Shown here in pieces: positions 37,954 to 48,268 of a stretch of 55,339 nucleotides of DNA. Both the position numbers and the translations under genes were made by a program. Positions within the stretch are counted from its first letter, which is position 1. Each line of letters begins with the position of its first letter. The stretch is from a virus. The stretch is taken from the IMG/VR virus record IMGVR_UViG_3300024261_000039, positions 1-55,339 of that record; one strand, written 5' to 3'. The notes below the pieces were generated by a model. It was not told the DNA's origin. It did no database searches and worked only from the letters and a program-made list of their open reading frames with translations.

Positions 37954-38874
37954 ATGGAACTAAAGGAAGGTCAGGTTGACGAGGCAGAATTAGACGCCAT
38001 TTTTAATGAGGATTCTGAGGATAAAGTTGAGGCTGTCACAGAGGTGACCGCTGAAGCAGAGACTTCGGGGGGTATTGTTGAAGAGGTGGCTACAGAGATT
38101 GTTGCTGATAGTGCCGAGAAAGAAAGTGTTGAGGTTGTTGAAGAAACTCCAGACCCATTAAGTGATTTTGATGCGTTAAAGAAGGAATTCGATAGTCTTA
38201 ATCATAAGTACAAATCGGACGAAGGCAGAGTGTCTGCTCTACAACGTCAAATAAATGAACTTCAGAAAGTTAATAACACGCTGAAGGCGCGTCAGGTTGC
38301 TCCTAGACCTGTTGCCAAACCCTCTCGACTAGACTCTGGAAAGATCGTGGATGATCTTTACTCTGGAGATGAAGAGAAGGCAAAAGCCGCAGTTGAGGCT
38401 CTAGTGAGTCATAGGCCAGCGGCAGTCGGAAATGGAAATGTAGAACAAACTGTAAATAAGATGGTGCAACCCCTTTTTGCGGCTGAAAAAGCCAGAGCCA
38501 AGGCTCAACAAGAACAGGTGTTAGAGTCAACTTATCCAGATTGGAGAGAGCAGGTCAACTCAGAGGAATTCTCTTCTTGGGTTTCTGGTCTTGCCGCACC
38601 TATCCGACAATTAGTTAACTCAGATGATGCACAAGATGCAATACAACTTCTCAAGTACTTTAACAGTACTAAGGGTGTATCTACATCTGTCGGGTCTGGG
38701 AAATCAGAGGTCGAGAAACTCAAGGAAAAACGAGGAAAGCAATTATCAGGGGGAACTGCGCCTTCATCGAAACACAACGCGAGTGTTTCTGGTGGTATGC
38801 CTAGTGATCCAGACGCTCTTTTCGATTACCTTGAACGAAATGACCCTGACTTAAAAACAGCGTATGGACGTTAA
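37954..38874 (+). CDS. Capsid scaffolding protein
   Basis: The 306-residue protein is acidic in its first 70 residues (Glu/Val/Asp runs), has a central coiled coil (DALKKEFDSLNHKYKSDEGRVSALQRQINELQKV) and a C-terminal region with a Lys/Arg patch (VEKLKEKRGKQL). That composition and the place just before the capsid gene are typical of scaffolds. GGAAG precedes the ATG. Confidence 0.75.
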   Translation: MELKEGQVDEAELDAIFNEDSEDKVEAVTEVTAEAETSGGIVEEVATEIVADSAEKESVEVVEETPDPLSDFDALKKEFDSLNHKYKSDEGRVSALQRQINELQKVNNTLKARQVAPRPVAKPSRLDSGKIVDDLYSGDEEKAKAAVEALVSHRPAAVGNGNVEQTVNKMVQPLFAAEKARAKAQQEQVLESTYPDWREQVNSEEFSSWVSGLAAPIRQLVNSDDAQDAIQLLKYFNSTKGVSTSVGSGKSEVEKLKEKRGKQLSGGTAPSSKHNASVSGGMPSDPDALFDYLERNDPDLKTAYGR

Positions 38875-38902
38875 TTAATTTTTTGAATAAGGACATTTAA
38901 AA

Positions 38903-39886
38903 ATGGCTAATACTGAATATGGGGATATCACCCCACGTACTGCGGCATTCGCAGAAAGAGAGTTACTGAAGCGGGCATTGCCTCATTTGGTAATTGAGAA
39001 GTTTGGACAGGCGAAACCTATCCCGACTAAATCGTCAAAGACTATTAAGTTTCGTAGATACGATAACTTAGCTTTGGCAACAACAGCATTGACAGAGGGT
39101 GTTACACCTAGTTCTAAGCAACTATCTGCAACTGATGTCACTGCGACATTGGCACAGTATGGTGATCTGGTTACGATCACAGACGTTGTACAGGACACCC
39201 ATGAAGACCCTGTTCTACAGGAGTCAGTTGAGATTTTGGGTGAACAGGCCGCACAAACAATTGAAACTTTACGTTTCAATGTTTTGAAAGCGGGTTCTTC
39301 TGTCCGTTACAACAACGGGTCAGCTAGAAGTTCTGTGAACACTGCTATAACGCTTGAGCAACAACGCAAAGTCACCCGTGACTTGAAACGTCAGAACGCT
39401 CGACCAATCTCTAAGATTGTACGTTCTACGCCAAGCTATGGAACTCAGGCTGTCGCACCTTCTTTTATCGCACTAGTTCATCCTGACATGGAATCAGATA
39501 TCCGAACTATGACAGGGTTTACACCTACTGAGAAGTATGGACAGTTAACCCCGTATGACTCTGAGATCGGCAAGGTCGAAGATGTTCGCTACCTAACCTC
39601 TACCGTGTTTACTCCATGGACAGACGCAGGTGGTGCTAAAGGTACTATGATTTCAACTACGGGTACATCTGCTGATGTTTATCCTGTGTTGTTCTTAGCG
39701 CGTGATGCATACGGCCTGATTCCGCTAAAAGGAAGAAGTTCAATCACCCCATCTGTAGTTAATCCATCACCAAGTGAGTCTGACCCTCTAGGTCAACGTG
39801 GTCACATTGGTTGGAAAAGCTACTCTGCCACTGTTATTTTAAACGATGCCTACATGGTGCGTTTAGAGTGCGGTGTAACTGACTAG
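38903..39886 (+). CDS. Major capsid protein, N4-gp56 family
   Basis: The 327-residue HK97-fold protein matches the N4-gp56 family pattern: an N-terminal YGDITPRTAAFAERELLKRALPHLV, GQAKPIPTKSSKTIKFRRY, ALTEGVTPSS, YGDLVTITDVV and a C-terminal ARDAYGLIPLKG. A terminator follows at 39909. The family occurs in N4-like and many marine podoviruses. Confidence 0.88.
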   Translation: MANTEYGDITPRTAAFAERELLKRALPHLVIEKFGQAKPIPTKSSKTIKFRRYDNLALATTALTEGVTPSSKQLSATDVTATLAQYGDLVTITDVVQDTHEDPVLQESVEILGEQAAQTIETLRFNVLKAGSSVRYNNGSARSSVNTAITLEQQRKVTRDLKRQNARPISKIVRSTPSYGTQAVAPSFIALVHPDMESDIRTMTGFTPTEKYGQLTPYDSEIGKVEDVRYLTSTVFTPWTDAGGAKGTMISTTGTSADVYPVLFLARDAYGLIPLKGRSSITPSVVNPSPSESDPLGQRGHIGWKSYSATVILNDAYMVRLECGVTD

Positions 39887-39908
39887 TAGTCAGTATCAAG
39901 TAGGTATT

Positions 39909-39940
39909 AGAGCCGTCCATAGTGGCGGCTCTTTTATTTG
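39909..39940 (+). terminator. Terminator after the capsid gene
   Basis: AGAGCCG (39909-39915) pairs with CGGCTCT (39926-39932), then TTTATTTG. It probably reduces transcription of tail genes relative to capsid. Confidence 0.65.
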
Positions 39941-39966
39941 TTTATTCATTTTAAGAAAGGATTCTC

Positions 39967-40236
39967 ATGGAAACTAAAAAACCTCTAGTTAAAGAAAGAG
40001 CCGAAAGGTCTAGACGTTCAAAAGTTATTTTTCATAACACACAAGAAGACACAGGGGACGTATTTGCCCAGATTAACGGTGTCGCATACCAGATTCAGCG
40101 GGAGAAGGAAGTGAACCTTCCCAGCGAAGTTCTAGCCACGCTAGACAATTGCATCATAACGAAGTTTGAGCGGGGGGCAGATGGTTCTGAGATTGAACGT
40201 GACATCAAACGCTTTCCATATACAAAGGTAGCTTAA
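39967..40236 (+). CDS. Small protein after capsid
   Basis: An 89-residue basic protein with a charged start (KERAERSRRSKVIFHN) and a beta-rich remainder (DVFAQINGVAYQIQREKEVNLPSEVL). GAAAGGA precedes the ATG. The position after the capsid gene suggests a head-completion or decoration protein (inference); no family recognised. Confidence 0.55.
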   Translation: METKKPLVKERAERSRRSKVIFHNTQEDTGDVFAQINGVAYQIQREKEVNLPSEVLATLDNCIITKFERGADGSEIERDIKRFPYTKVA

Positions 40237-40896
40237 ATGAATTATCTCACCCTATGTGACACACTCATCAAGGAGGCTGGGCTTGCGGAAGAGGGAATAC
40301 TCTCCGTAACTGGTCAAAAAGGCATTAAGAAAAAGGTAGTGGCATGGGTATCAAACGCATGGGTTGAGATACAAAATAAGCGAGATTGGAACTTCCTCTG
40401 GAGTGAGTCTAGTTTCGCAACTATTGTCGATAAACAATCCTATCACCCTGTTGATGACTTAGCACTAGACCCTGTGCTGAGAAGGTGGAGTCCCTACTCC
40501 TTAATTCACTCCACCCCGACAGGGGATAATAAGTTTTATTTGAAGTATGTCCTCTGGGAGAATTTTGACAATACATTGTCCAGTTCTGGGACACCCACAC
40601 AATTCACAATTCGACCTGACAACAGCATTAAATTTAATAGTGTTCCTGACGTAATTGGGAAAGTGAGTTTCGAGTATACCCGAACCCCACAGGTGTTGAC
40701 TTTAGGTACTGACATTCCAATTTTACCAATTGCACACACGGAAGTAATTTTATATCAAGCCATGTTGTACCTTGCCGCAGAGCAAGATGCTCCAGAATTA
40801 TACCAAGACGCAAGTAGGCAGTTGGCTACGCGGATGGCAGATTTAGCCGCTGAGTCTATGCCAAATCCTTCAGTTGCTAATGTTCCTCTAGCATGA
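40237..40896 (+). CDS. Head-tail adaptor protein
   Basis: The 219-residue protein follows the pattern of podoviral adaptor (tail tubular A-like) proteins: a helical start with VVAWVSNAWVEIQNKRDWNFLW, a beta-rich centre and a helical C-terminus with EVILYQAMLYLAAEQDAPELYQDA. It starts directly after the previous stop. It should bind under the portal. Confidence 0.65.
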   Translation: MNYLTLCDTLIKEAGLAEEGILSVTGQKGIKKKVVAWVSNAWVEIQNKRDWNFLWSESSFATIVDKQSYHPVDDLALDPVLRRWSPYSLIHSTPTGDNKFYLKYVLWENFDNTLSSSGTPTQFTIRPDNSIKFNSVPDVIGKVSFEYTRTPQVLTLGTDIPILPIAHTEVILYQAMLYLAAEQDAPELYQDASRQLATRMADLAAESMPNPSVANVPLA

Positions 40897-42365
40897 CCGT
40901 TCGTACTGAGACTTGGGCGTTAAAGGGAGGTTTGGATTTAGAATCTCCCGCGATGTCCATCCCTGCTGGCAGGGCTATCGTTGCTCAGAATTATGAAGCG
41001 GCAATGTCTGGTGGTTACAGGCGCATGGATGGGTACGAACTTTTCGATGGGTCAGCGACACCCTCCGTTGTCTCTGGGTCAGGGGATATTCTGGGTGTTT
41101 GGGAGTATGGTGGGGATGTTTACGCTTTCAGAAACAATACACTAGGAACTGCTTGTGTTATGCACAGGTCAACCTCAACTGGGTGGGTTGTTGTACCCAC
41201 TGGTCTTTTCCCTGTTCCTTCTGGTAAATTTGAATTTGTAAACCACAACTTTGCGGGGTCTTCTTCTACGGAGAAGATGTATGGGGTTGATGGGAAGAAT
41301 AACTGCTTTGAGTGGAATGGTACAGTATTCGCCAACATTTCCACGGGGATGACTACGGACACCCCCACTCATATAGGTGTTCATAAAAATCATTTATTTC
41401 TATCTTTTGAGGGTGGATCAATTCAACATTCTGGTGTTGGCGCACCCGCGTCTTGGACTCTAAATACTGGGGCTGGGGAGATAGGTATTGGTACTGAGAT
41501 TACCAACATTGACTCTATGCGAGGAAATGCCTTAGTCATAACTGGTTCTGACAGAATTAACATCCTGTACGGCACATCTTCTGCGGATTGGGACTTAAAA
41601 TCCTTCTCAACAGAGTTGGGAGTTGTTGCAAACACAACAGAGATTATTGACGCTGGGTTAGTGTGGTTCAACGGTAGAAATGTTACCCACATGAGTACAA
41701 CGCAATCATTTGGTGATTTTAATACCGCCTCTCTTTCCACTCGAGTCACTAAACTATTAAGTGTCCGACTCGATAAAGTTGTCGGGTCATCCGTTAATTA
41801 TAAGAAAAACCAATACCGATTATTTTTCAATGATAAGACAGTTGCCGTTGCGACAATCGTAAACAATAAGTTGTTGGGTTGGACTTCGTGGTTAATTCCT
41901 CATGTTCCGACTGCGGTGTCATCAGGATACATGGGTTGTACTGATGGTTCTGTCATGGCTCTGGACACGGGTACGTCTTTCAATGGTGCGACCATAGACT
42001 CATTTCTCCGTTTGGTGTTTAACTCATTTAAAACACCGCACAGACAGAAGCGATTTAGAAAACTACTTCTTGAAATGGAAGTTGGTAGTCAAGCGACTAT
42101 GCAAATGGTAGCTGATTATGGGTATGGTGTTGAGACCTCCTCGATTTCAGATCCTCTGACGGTTGCTGGTTCTGGGGGGTATTGGGATACCGTAGATTGG
42201 GCAGACTTCAACTGGTCTGCCACGATTGTCTCGCAGATGGAGGCTGTGCTTAATGGCTCTGGGAGAAATATGTCTGCTCTTATTTACCATACAAGTTCTA
42301 GTGATCCTTCCTTCACCGTTCAAGGAATTTCAGTTAATTATTCCATAAGGGGTTTAATTCGATGA
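40893..42365 (+). CDS. Tail nozzle-like protein
   Basis: A 490-residue beta-rich protein starting TETWALKGGLDLESPAMSIPAGRAIVAQNYE, a signature of a nozzle-type tail protein conserved in phages with N4-gp56 capsids, followed by repeated beta-propeller-like strands. The ATG overlaps the adaptor stop (ATGA), and its own stop overlaps the fibre start. It probably forms the tip of the short tail. Confidence 0.65.
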   Translation: MTVRTETWALKGGLDLESPAMSIPAGRAIVAQNYEAAMSGGYRRMDGYELFDGSATPSVVSGSGDILGVWEYGGDVYAFRNNTLGTACVMHRSTSTGWVVVPTGLFPVPSGKFEFVNHNFAGSSSTEKMYGVDGKNNCFEWNGTVFANISTGMTTDTPTHIGVHKNHLFLSFEGGSIQHSGVGAPASWTLNTGAGEIGIGTEITNIDSMRGNALVITGSDRINILYGTSSADWDLKSFSTELGVVANTTEIIDAGLVWFNGRNVTHMSTTQSFGDFNTASLSTRVTKLLSVRLDKVVGSSVNYKKNQYRLFFNDKTVAVATIVNNKLLGWTSWLIPHVPTAVSSGYMGCTDGSVMALDTGTSFNGATIDSFLRLVFNSFKTPHRQKRFRKLLLEMEVGSQATMQMVADYGYGVETSSISDPLTVAGSGGYWDTVDWADFNWSATIVSQMEAVLNGSGRNMSALIYHTSSSDPSFTVQGISVNYSIRGLIR

Positions 42366-45300
42366 GTAATTTTTATACCAAACCAACAGACCTCGTATCG
42401 GGTACTACGGCTAGGGCAAGTGATATAAATGACCGTGTAGATTCTGTTGAGTCTGGGTTTGATAGCGCGGAGTTAGTGACCATACGGTCAATAAAACTCC
42501 CTGTTGGAACGACAGCAGATCAGCTTATCACTGAGTCATCGGCTAATAGAGCAAGTAAAACTATTGGGTTCGATACATCTGGTGACTTGGTTCTTTACTC
42601 ACCGTATAACTGGCAGGGCGATTGGACAACTACCACTGAGTATGCTCTCCACGACACTGTTCGGGATGCCTCCACCAAGAATTTATATTTCTGTATGGTG
42701 GTTCACACCTCTGGTACTTTTGCCACAGACTTAGCGGCAAGTAAGTGGTCATTGGCAATCAATGTAGCTGATGTTGAGACTGCAAAAACTGCGGCAGAAA
42801 CTGCTCAAACAGCGGCAGAACTTGCAGAGACAAACGCAGAAACTGCTCAAACAGCGGCAGAACTTGCAGAGACAAACGCAGAAACTGCTCAAACAGCGGC
42901 AGAACTTGCAGAGACAAACGCCTCAACTTCTGCGTCAACAGCCACTACCCAAGCAACCACAGCCACTACCCAAGCAACAAACGCGGCAACTAGCGCAACT
43001 GCGGCATCGACTTCAGCAACAAATGCGGCAACTAGCGCAACTGCGGCATCGACTTCAGCAACAAATGCGGCAACTTCTGCGTCAACAGCAACTACCCAAG
43101 CAACAAATGCGGCAACTTCTGCGTCAACAGCAACTACCCAAGCAACAAATGCGGCAACTTCAGAGACAAACGCGGCAACTTCAGAGACAAACGCGGCAAC
43201 TTCAGCAACCACAGCTACTACCCAAGCAACAAACGCGGCAACTTCAGCAACCACAGCTACTACCCAAGCAACAAACGCCTCAACTAGCGCAACAAACGCC
43301 TCAACTAGCGCAACAAACGCCTCAACTTCAGAGACAAACGCCTCAACTGCAAAGACAGCGGCAGAAACCGCTCAAACAGCGGCAGAAACCGCAGAGACAA
43401 ATGCGGCAACTAGCGCAACTGCGGCATCGACTTCAGCAACTAACTCAGCAACTAGCGCAACTGCGTCATTAACTGCTCAAACAGCGGCAGAACTTGCAGA
43501 GACAAACGCAGAAACCGCAGAAACAAATGCGGCAACTTCAGCAACCAATGCCAACACAGCTAAATTAGCGGCAGAGGCGGCTCAGACTGCGGCAGAATTA
43601 GCGTCAGATACTTTTGAGGATACTTATCTAGGTGCTAAAGCCTCTAATCCAACTGTTGATAATGACGGTGACGCATTAACCACAGGCGATCTGTATTTCA
43701 ACACCACATCTGATGAGATGAGGGTGTACAACGGTACATCTTGGCAGACTGCCGCAGTATCTACTGCTTCCATGTTAGCACTGACAGGTGGTGCAATGAC
43801 GGGAGCGATAACAACTTCTTCCACGTTTGATGGTCGTGATGTTTCCGTAGATGGGACGAAGTTAGACGGTATAGAGACAAGCGCAACGGCAGACCAGACA
43901 GCAAGTGAAATAAAAACTGCTTATGAATCAAACGCAGATACTAATGAATTTAGCGATACAGAGCAAACTAAGTTAGCAGGCATAGCAACAAACGCAAATA
44001 ATTATTCACTTCCGTCATCGGTTGTCCATGACACTGAAAAAGGAGCATTACACGCAACAGACGCATTAAGAATTTCAGGTCACAGTGTACAATTACACAA
44101 AGGAGATGGTTCTTATGAATCCGTAACTGTACCTGATAATAACACCACTTACTCAAACGCCACTACAAGTTCTAGTGGGTTAATGTCCAATACGGATAAG
44201 AGTAAATTAGATGGTGTAGCAACAAACGCAAATAATTATTCACTGCCGTCATCGGTTGTTCACGACACTGAGAAAGGTGCATTACACGCAACAGACGCAT
44301 TAAGAATTTCTGGGCATACTGTACAGTTATATAAAGGGGATGGTAGTTCAGAATCAGTAACCGTACCTGATAATAACACCACTTACTCAAATGCCACTAC
44401 AAGTTCTAGTGGGCTAATGTCCAATACGGATAAGAGTAAGTTAGATGGTGTAGCAACAAGTGCAAACAACTACACCCACCCCGCTAATAATCATCTACCT
44501 TCAGGTGGTACTGTCGGACAAGTCCTGACGAATGTTTCTTCTGGTAACGGTAGTTGGGCAGACGCATCTGGTGGAGGGGGTATACTTTCTGGTATTGCCG
44601 CTGGTGGCATAACTGCGGGTGATCCAGTAGTTGTTAATGGTGCATCTCCGCAAGGCATCCACCCAGCGGGTACAGTTTCTTCAGCAATACCAACGGTATA
44701 CGCTAGGGATATGATGAGCGTTTTGGATCAGAATATAGACCCCAATTATATGCAATCCCACTACGTCACGTTATGCCCTCAAATAGACGCAGTAACCAAC
44801 CTACCTAATACCGTATTAATAGCCCACGCGGCTAGTAGTTATGGGATTGGTACTAGGTTTGTCGCGCGGGAGGGTGCAACCACTGGCACAGCGCAGGCGG
44901 GTGTTACTTACTCAACTAATGCTATGCTTATTGGGGATATGAAGTTCGTAAATACCAGCAAGTTTCCCAGTGATATTTCCTATTTCTTTTTCGTATATGG
45001 TGACTCTGGTAATAGCAACAAGCTGACGTTGAATTGGGGGAAAGTACAGGAGGTGTCAGGGTCAGGGACTGCTGACGCTATTTCGTTTGGGCAGACACCC
45101 GTTGTCGTAGATTCTACTTCGTTAGGTAATGAGACACGATTCGCTAGACTAATCCCCATGGCAGAACACGAACAGTCAAACGGACAGCCGCTAGTTCAAG
45201 TAGTAATTGCTTATTCGGTCAGTGGTCAAGCAAGATTTGTTAAAGCTGGTTTTTCCCTGTCAAACTACAACGAAATAAGCACCAGTACACAACCCACTAT

Positions 45301-47977
45301 ATCTACCTACTCCACAGGAAGTCATACTTTATACTCCCCCTACTATGGAGACAACTGGAATAGTATGACCTCTGTTGAGGGGGATGCCAGCAAGTTTATA
45401 GTAGGGTATACGGACAGCAGTTATGTATCGCGAGTTGTTTGCGGTTACTTAGGCGCGTCAGGCTCACCTGACCCACAGTCTTCGGTTATAACTATGGGAA
45501 CTCCTACCTTAGTCCAAGACCCAGCACCTTACTCAGGTAGTGCGTACCAATCAATCGCCCCGTCCATATCCAAGTGGCGGAGCGACCCTAATAAATTTCA
45601 CATGGGGTATGGGTCACCGTATCTACATTCTAACGGTAGCACTTACTGGGGTGGTATTAACATAGCTACACTAACTCTGACAGGGGTTTCAACACTAACA
45701 ATTTCTAATATAACTGACCTGTACGTGACACAAGGGACGGCTATTTCCTCTACCTACTCTATAGCAACTTTACCGTTTGATGATGATCGTCTTTTGATAG
45801 AGTACACAACTTCCGCTCACCAATCTTCTGGGTATATATTTCTCTCTCTGAGTGCGGGTGTATACACTGGTGAAACTCCCTATGTTATATCTACAGGATA
45901 CCCCGGTGCTAGATCAAACAATGCCAACGCCCCCCACGTTTTTTTAAAATCCCCAAACCACAGGATCGCTCAAGTGTGGGTTCGGGCAAACAATAGCACA
46001 CACTTCAGACTTCACGGAATGGACGTTGACCATCAACCTCTATCGGATGCTGGGGTCGTTGGTGTAGCGGCAGATACCAAGCTGAATGGGGAAGAGGTAG
46101 ACGTAGTTACTACCTCTGGCGTGGCTAGTGGATTAACTGGATTGGTTGCGGGATCAGATTACTACACCACTTTATCTGGAGTATTGTCAACGTCACCAGA
46201 CCCAGACAAAGAAATGTACACGGGTGTTGCTATGACTGCTACAGATTTGGCAGTCAGGGTTAACGCACCCCTACCAACCACCAATATGGTTAAAGATGTT
46301 GACTCGTCTTCGCTCCCTGTCTTGGGAGGCTCACCGTTATTTATTAACTCTAGCGGTACAGTGTCGGCAGTCGGGCTAACTACGAACACAACTACAAACA
46401 TTACTCAGGACGAGTATGTAGATAATGCGGCTTCAGTCTATAGTGATACGTATGCTCACGGAGCATCGTCTGTTGATGGTACATTTGCTGTGACTGTTAG
46501 TCTTGATAGTACCAACAATTTAATGTTGTATCTTTGGGAAATAGCTGGGGATAACCTCGTATCTCAAGGTTCTGTGGTGTTGGACTCCACTCCAACTACT
46601 AATCAGGTATTCCCAAGTCCAGCTATTTATGAAGATGACCCTACCAACACCTCCATCCAGAAGACCGTTTTAGTTTTGTGGGGTGGGTCTGGGGTTAGCT
46701 ATAAAATGTATGGTATGGCTCTTCGGATAGATACGAGTACCTATACGGTGGATGTTACAGGTGCAAAGACCTACCTAGATGGGGGGAGTTGGCATCGCGG
46801 GGCTTCAAACCTTGAGTTTGCTCCCACTACTGGCTTATTTGTATCCCAGAGTATTAGATACTCTGGTAGTTATCAAGACGCCCATTTAGTATGTGAGGTG
46901 AGTAATCACCAAACACTAGCTTTAACTAAGTTAAGTGTTACAAACTCTCCTGAACCAAGTGTCGATAGTTGGTGGTATACCCACACTCTAAAGTTCCTTC
47001 CTAACGACCCTACTAGATACATAGCATCGTGGAAAGAAATGACGCAAGGGGGTCATGTCCCATCAGTATTCCAACCCACAGCAGTTTGCACAGTAAACCA
47101 CACAACTGGAGTGGTTACTTTCGGGACTCTCTTGCCTATATCTGAGGGGAATACTATCCCACCTCTATCCCCATATAGCCAAACCTTCTTTGAGCATTAT
47201 GCTAAACATCCTCAAATCTCTTTCATCACGGACACTAAGTTCGTTATGACGTACACAGCAACCACAAGTTCTGGAACTCTCTATGGTCAGGTAACAGTTG
47301 TTGTAGGAGAGGTCAGCGGTACGTCTTGGACTTCACTTTCTAGGAAGGTGGTTAATTATATGGATGGTTCAAATACTAGTGTGTACGGCAATAACGCTCA
47401 AAATACTGAACACATGATTAACCCTAACCCTACAACTGACAAAGAACTCCTTGTGTCTTTCTATACCTCCAGTGGTACGTGCTACCACGCTAGACGGGTG
47501 ACTATAGACTCATCAAATAACATTACAACTTACACTGATAATAACGTGGACACCTATAGCGTAGGGGTTGGCGATTGGCACTCTCACGCTGGGTGGAAAA
47601 TGAAAGATACCTATGTAAGTTCTTCCGAGTTAAATTACTGGAGTAGCAAACGCTATGTAAATTCCAGTACGAGCAGATTGGTTTTTCAACAGTATAATCC
47701 TAGTAGTGGGGATTACAAATGGAAATCCTTTCTTTGGGGTGAGCAGACAACTAATCTGACCGCATCCACACCTATAGTTGGTACAGCACTCAAACCTCCA
47801 GTTTCTGGTAGGGTGGAGATACTGACTTCTGGCTCTGAAGACAAGAATCAATCTGGGCTAACTACGGGGTCACTGGTTTACCCAACTGCTACTGGGAGCG
47901 TTTCACACAACAACCCACTTAGTGTTTCATCTTTAGGTCTAGCTACTTCATCAACTTCAATTTTATTAAAAGGTTAA
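42362..47977 (+). CDS. Long tail fibre protein
   Basis: The 1871-residue protein starts with a virion-attachment-like domain (1-135). A long Ala/Thr/Asn/Glu coiled or triple-helical shaft (about 137-420) follows. Then come typical fibre motifs (TKLDGIETSA, SKLDGVATNANNY), with a 78-residue unit duplicated in tandem (543-698). The C-terminal ~1150 residues are beta-rich receptor-binding domains. The ATG overlaps the nozzle stop as ATGA. No chaperone domain is recognised at the C-terminus. Confidence 0.85.
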   Translation: MSNFYTKPTDLVSGTTARASDINDRVDSVESGFDSAELVTIRSIKLPVGTTADQLITESSANRASKTIGFDTSGDLVLYSPYNWQGDWTTTTEYALHDTVRDASTKNLYFCMVVHTSGTFATDLAASKWSLAINVADVETAKTAAETAQTAAELAETNAETAQTAAELAETNAETAQTAAELAETNASTSASTATTQATTATTQATNAATSATAASTSATNAATSATAASTSATNAATSASTATTQATNAATSASTATTQATNAATSETNAATSETNAATSATTATTQATNAATSATTATTQATNASTSATNASTSATNASTSETNASTAKTAAETAQTAAETAETNAATSATAASTSATNSATSATASLTAQTAAELAETNAETAETNAATSATNANTAKLAAEAAQTAAELASDTFEDTYLGAKASNPTVDNDGDALTTGDLYFNTTSDEMRVYNGTSWQTAAVSTASMLALTGGAMTGAITTSSTFDGRDVSVDGTKLDGIETSATADQTASEIKTAYESNADTNEFSDTEQTKLAGIATNANNYSLPSSVVHDTEKGALHATDALRISGHSVQLHKGDGSYESVTVPDNNTTYSNATTSSSGLMSNTDKSKLDGVATNANNYSLPSSVVHDTEKGALHATDALRISGHTVQLYKGDGSSESVTVPDNNTTYSNATTSSSGLMSNTDKSKLDGVATSANNYTHPANNHLPSGGTVGQVLTNVSSGNGSWADASGGGGILSGIAAGGITAGDPVVVNGASPQGIHPAGTVSSAIPTVYARDMMSVLDQNIDPNYMQSHYVTLCPQIDAVTNLPNTVLIAHAASSYGIGTRFVAREGATTGTAQAGVTYSTNAMLIGDMKFVNTSKFPSDISYFFFVYGDSGNSNKLTLNWGKVQEVSGSGTADAISFGQTPVVVDSTSLGNETRFARLIPMAEHEQSNGQPLVQVVIAYSVSGQARFVKAGFSLSNYNEISTSTQPTISTYSTGSHTLYSPYYGDNWNSMTSVEGDASKFIVGYTDSSYVSRVVCGYLGASGSPDPQSSVITMGTPTLVQDPAPYSGSAYQSIAPSISKWRSDPNKFHMGYGSPYLHSNGSTYWGGINIATLTLTGVSTLTISNITDLYVTQGTAISSTYSIATLPFDDDRLLIEYTTSAHQSSGYIFLSLSAGVYTGETPYVISTGYPGARSNNANAPHVFLKSPNHRIAQVWVRANNSTHFRLHGMDVDHQPLSDAGVVGVAADTKLNGEEVDVVTTSGVASGLTGLVAGSDYYTTLSGVLSTSPDPDKEMYTGVAMTATDLAVRVNAPLPTTNMVKDVDSSSLPVLGGSPLFINSSGTVSAVGLTTNTTTNITQDEYVDNAASVYSDTYAHGASSVDGTFAVTVSLDSTNNLMLYLWEIAGDNLVSQGSVVLDSTPTTNQVFPSPAIYEDDPTNTSIQKTVLVLWGGSGVSYKMYGMALRIDTSTYTVDVTGAKTYLDGGSWHRGASNLEFAPTTGLFVSQSIRYSGSYQDAHLVCEVSNHQTLALTKLSVTNSPEPSVDSWWYTHTLKFLPNDPTRYIASWKEMTQGGHVPSVFQPTAVCTVNHTTGVVTFGTLLPISEGNTIPPLSPYSQTFFEHYAKHPQISFITDTKFVMTYTATTSSGTLYGQVTVVVGEVSGTSWTSLSRKVVNYMDGSNTSVYGNNAQNTEHMINPNPTTDKELLVSFYTSSGTCYHARRVTIDSSNNITTYTDNNVDTYSVGVGDWHSHAGWKMKDTYVSSSELNYWSSKRYVNSSTSRLVFQQYNPSSGDYKWKSFLWGEQTTNLTASTPIVGTALKPPVSGRVEILTSGSEDKNQSGLTTGSLVYPTATGSVSHNNPLSVSSLGLATSSTSILLKG
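42780..43620 (+). repeat. Degenerate tandem repeats of the fibre shaft
   Basis: About 840 bases of short repeats built from words such as GCAACAAACGCGGCAACT. A 42-base unit is repeated three times in a row near 42797-42920. They encode AxTxATNAATS-type shaft repeats. Confidence 0.85.
43991..44458 (+). repeat. 234-bp tandem duplication in fibre gene
   Basis: Two near-identical units start at 43991 and 44225; a diverged partial third begins at 44459. Each encodes 78 residues from NANNYSLPSS to KSKLDGVAT. Confidence 0.85.
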
Positions 47978-47979
47978 CT

Positions 47980-48267
47980 ATGAAAACAATTACGTTTAAC
48001 GACAACAACGAATCTGTCTATCTATTTAGTGATTCGGATGAAGTTATCTCCACCGAGAGCAATATCAAATGCCCTCGCTTTGTAATTGGCGATATGAACG
48101 CCAGCAACGCAACCATCCATGAGAATGTCACCCCCCCAGAAGATTGGCAAGGAGGCAGATACACTTTTGACGGTGTGTCTTGGGTAGCTATAGCGAGTTG
48201 GTCTGACCCAAAACTAGACCAGATAGCCCGTCTTGAAGAAGAGATCGCTAGGCTGAAAGCAGAATAA
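47980..48267 (+). CDS. Small tail-associated protein
   Basis: A 95-residue protein with a beta-rich start, WQGGRYTFDGVSWVAI and a C-terminal coiled coil (QIARLEEEIARLKAE). Small proteins of this shape often follow tail-fibre genes in phages and may help fibre assembly or attachment (inference). It starts two bases after the fibre stop. Confidence 0.6.
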   Translation: MKTITFNDNNESVYLFSDSDEVISTESNIKCPRFVIGDMNASNATIHENVTPPEDWQGGRYTFDGVSWVAIASWSDPKLDQIARLEEEIARLKAE

Positions 48268-48268
48268 A

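Noticed and set aside
42771-43472. Long Gln/Arg/Leu-rich frame within the fibre gene, and the opposite-strand Val/Ala-rich frame at 42889-43254
   Set aside because: Both are by-products of the repetitive codons of the fibre shaft in other frames; no ribosome site and biased composition only.
42780-43620. Regular short repeats that could suggest a CRISPR array
   Set aside because: The repeats are in frame, encode Ala/Thr/Asn shaft repeats of the fibre, and have no unique spacers of equal length.
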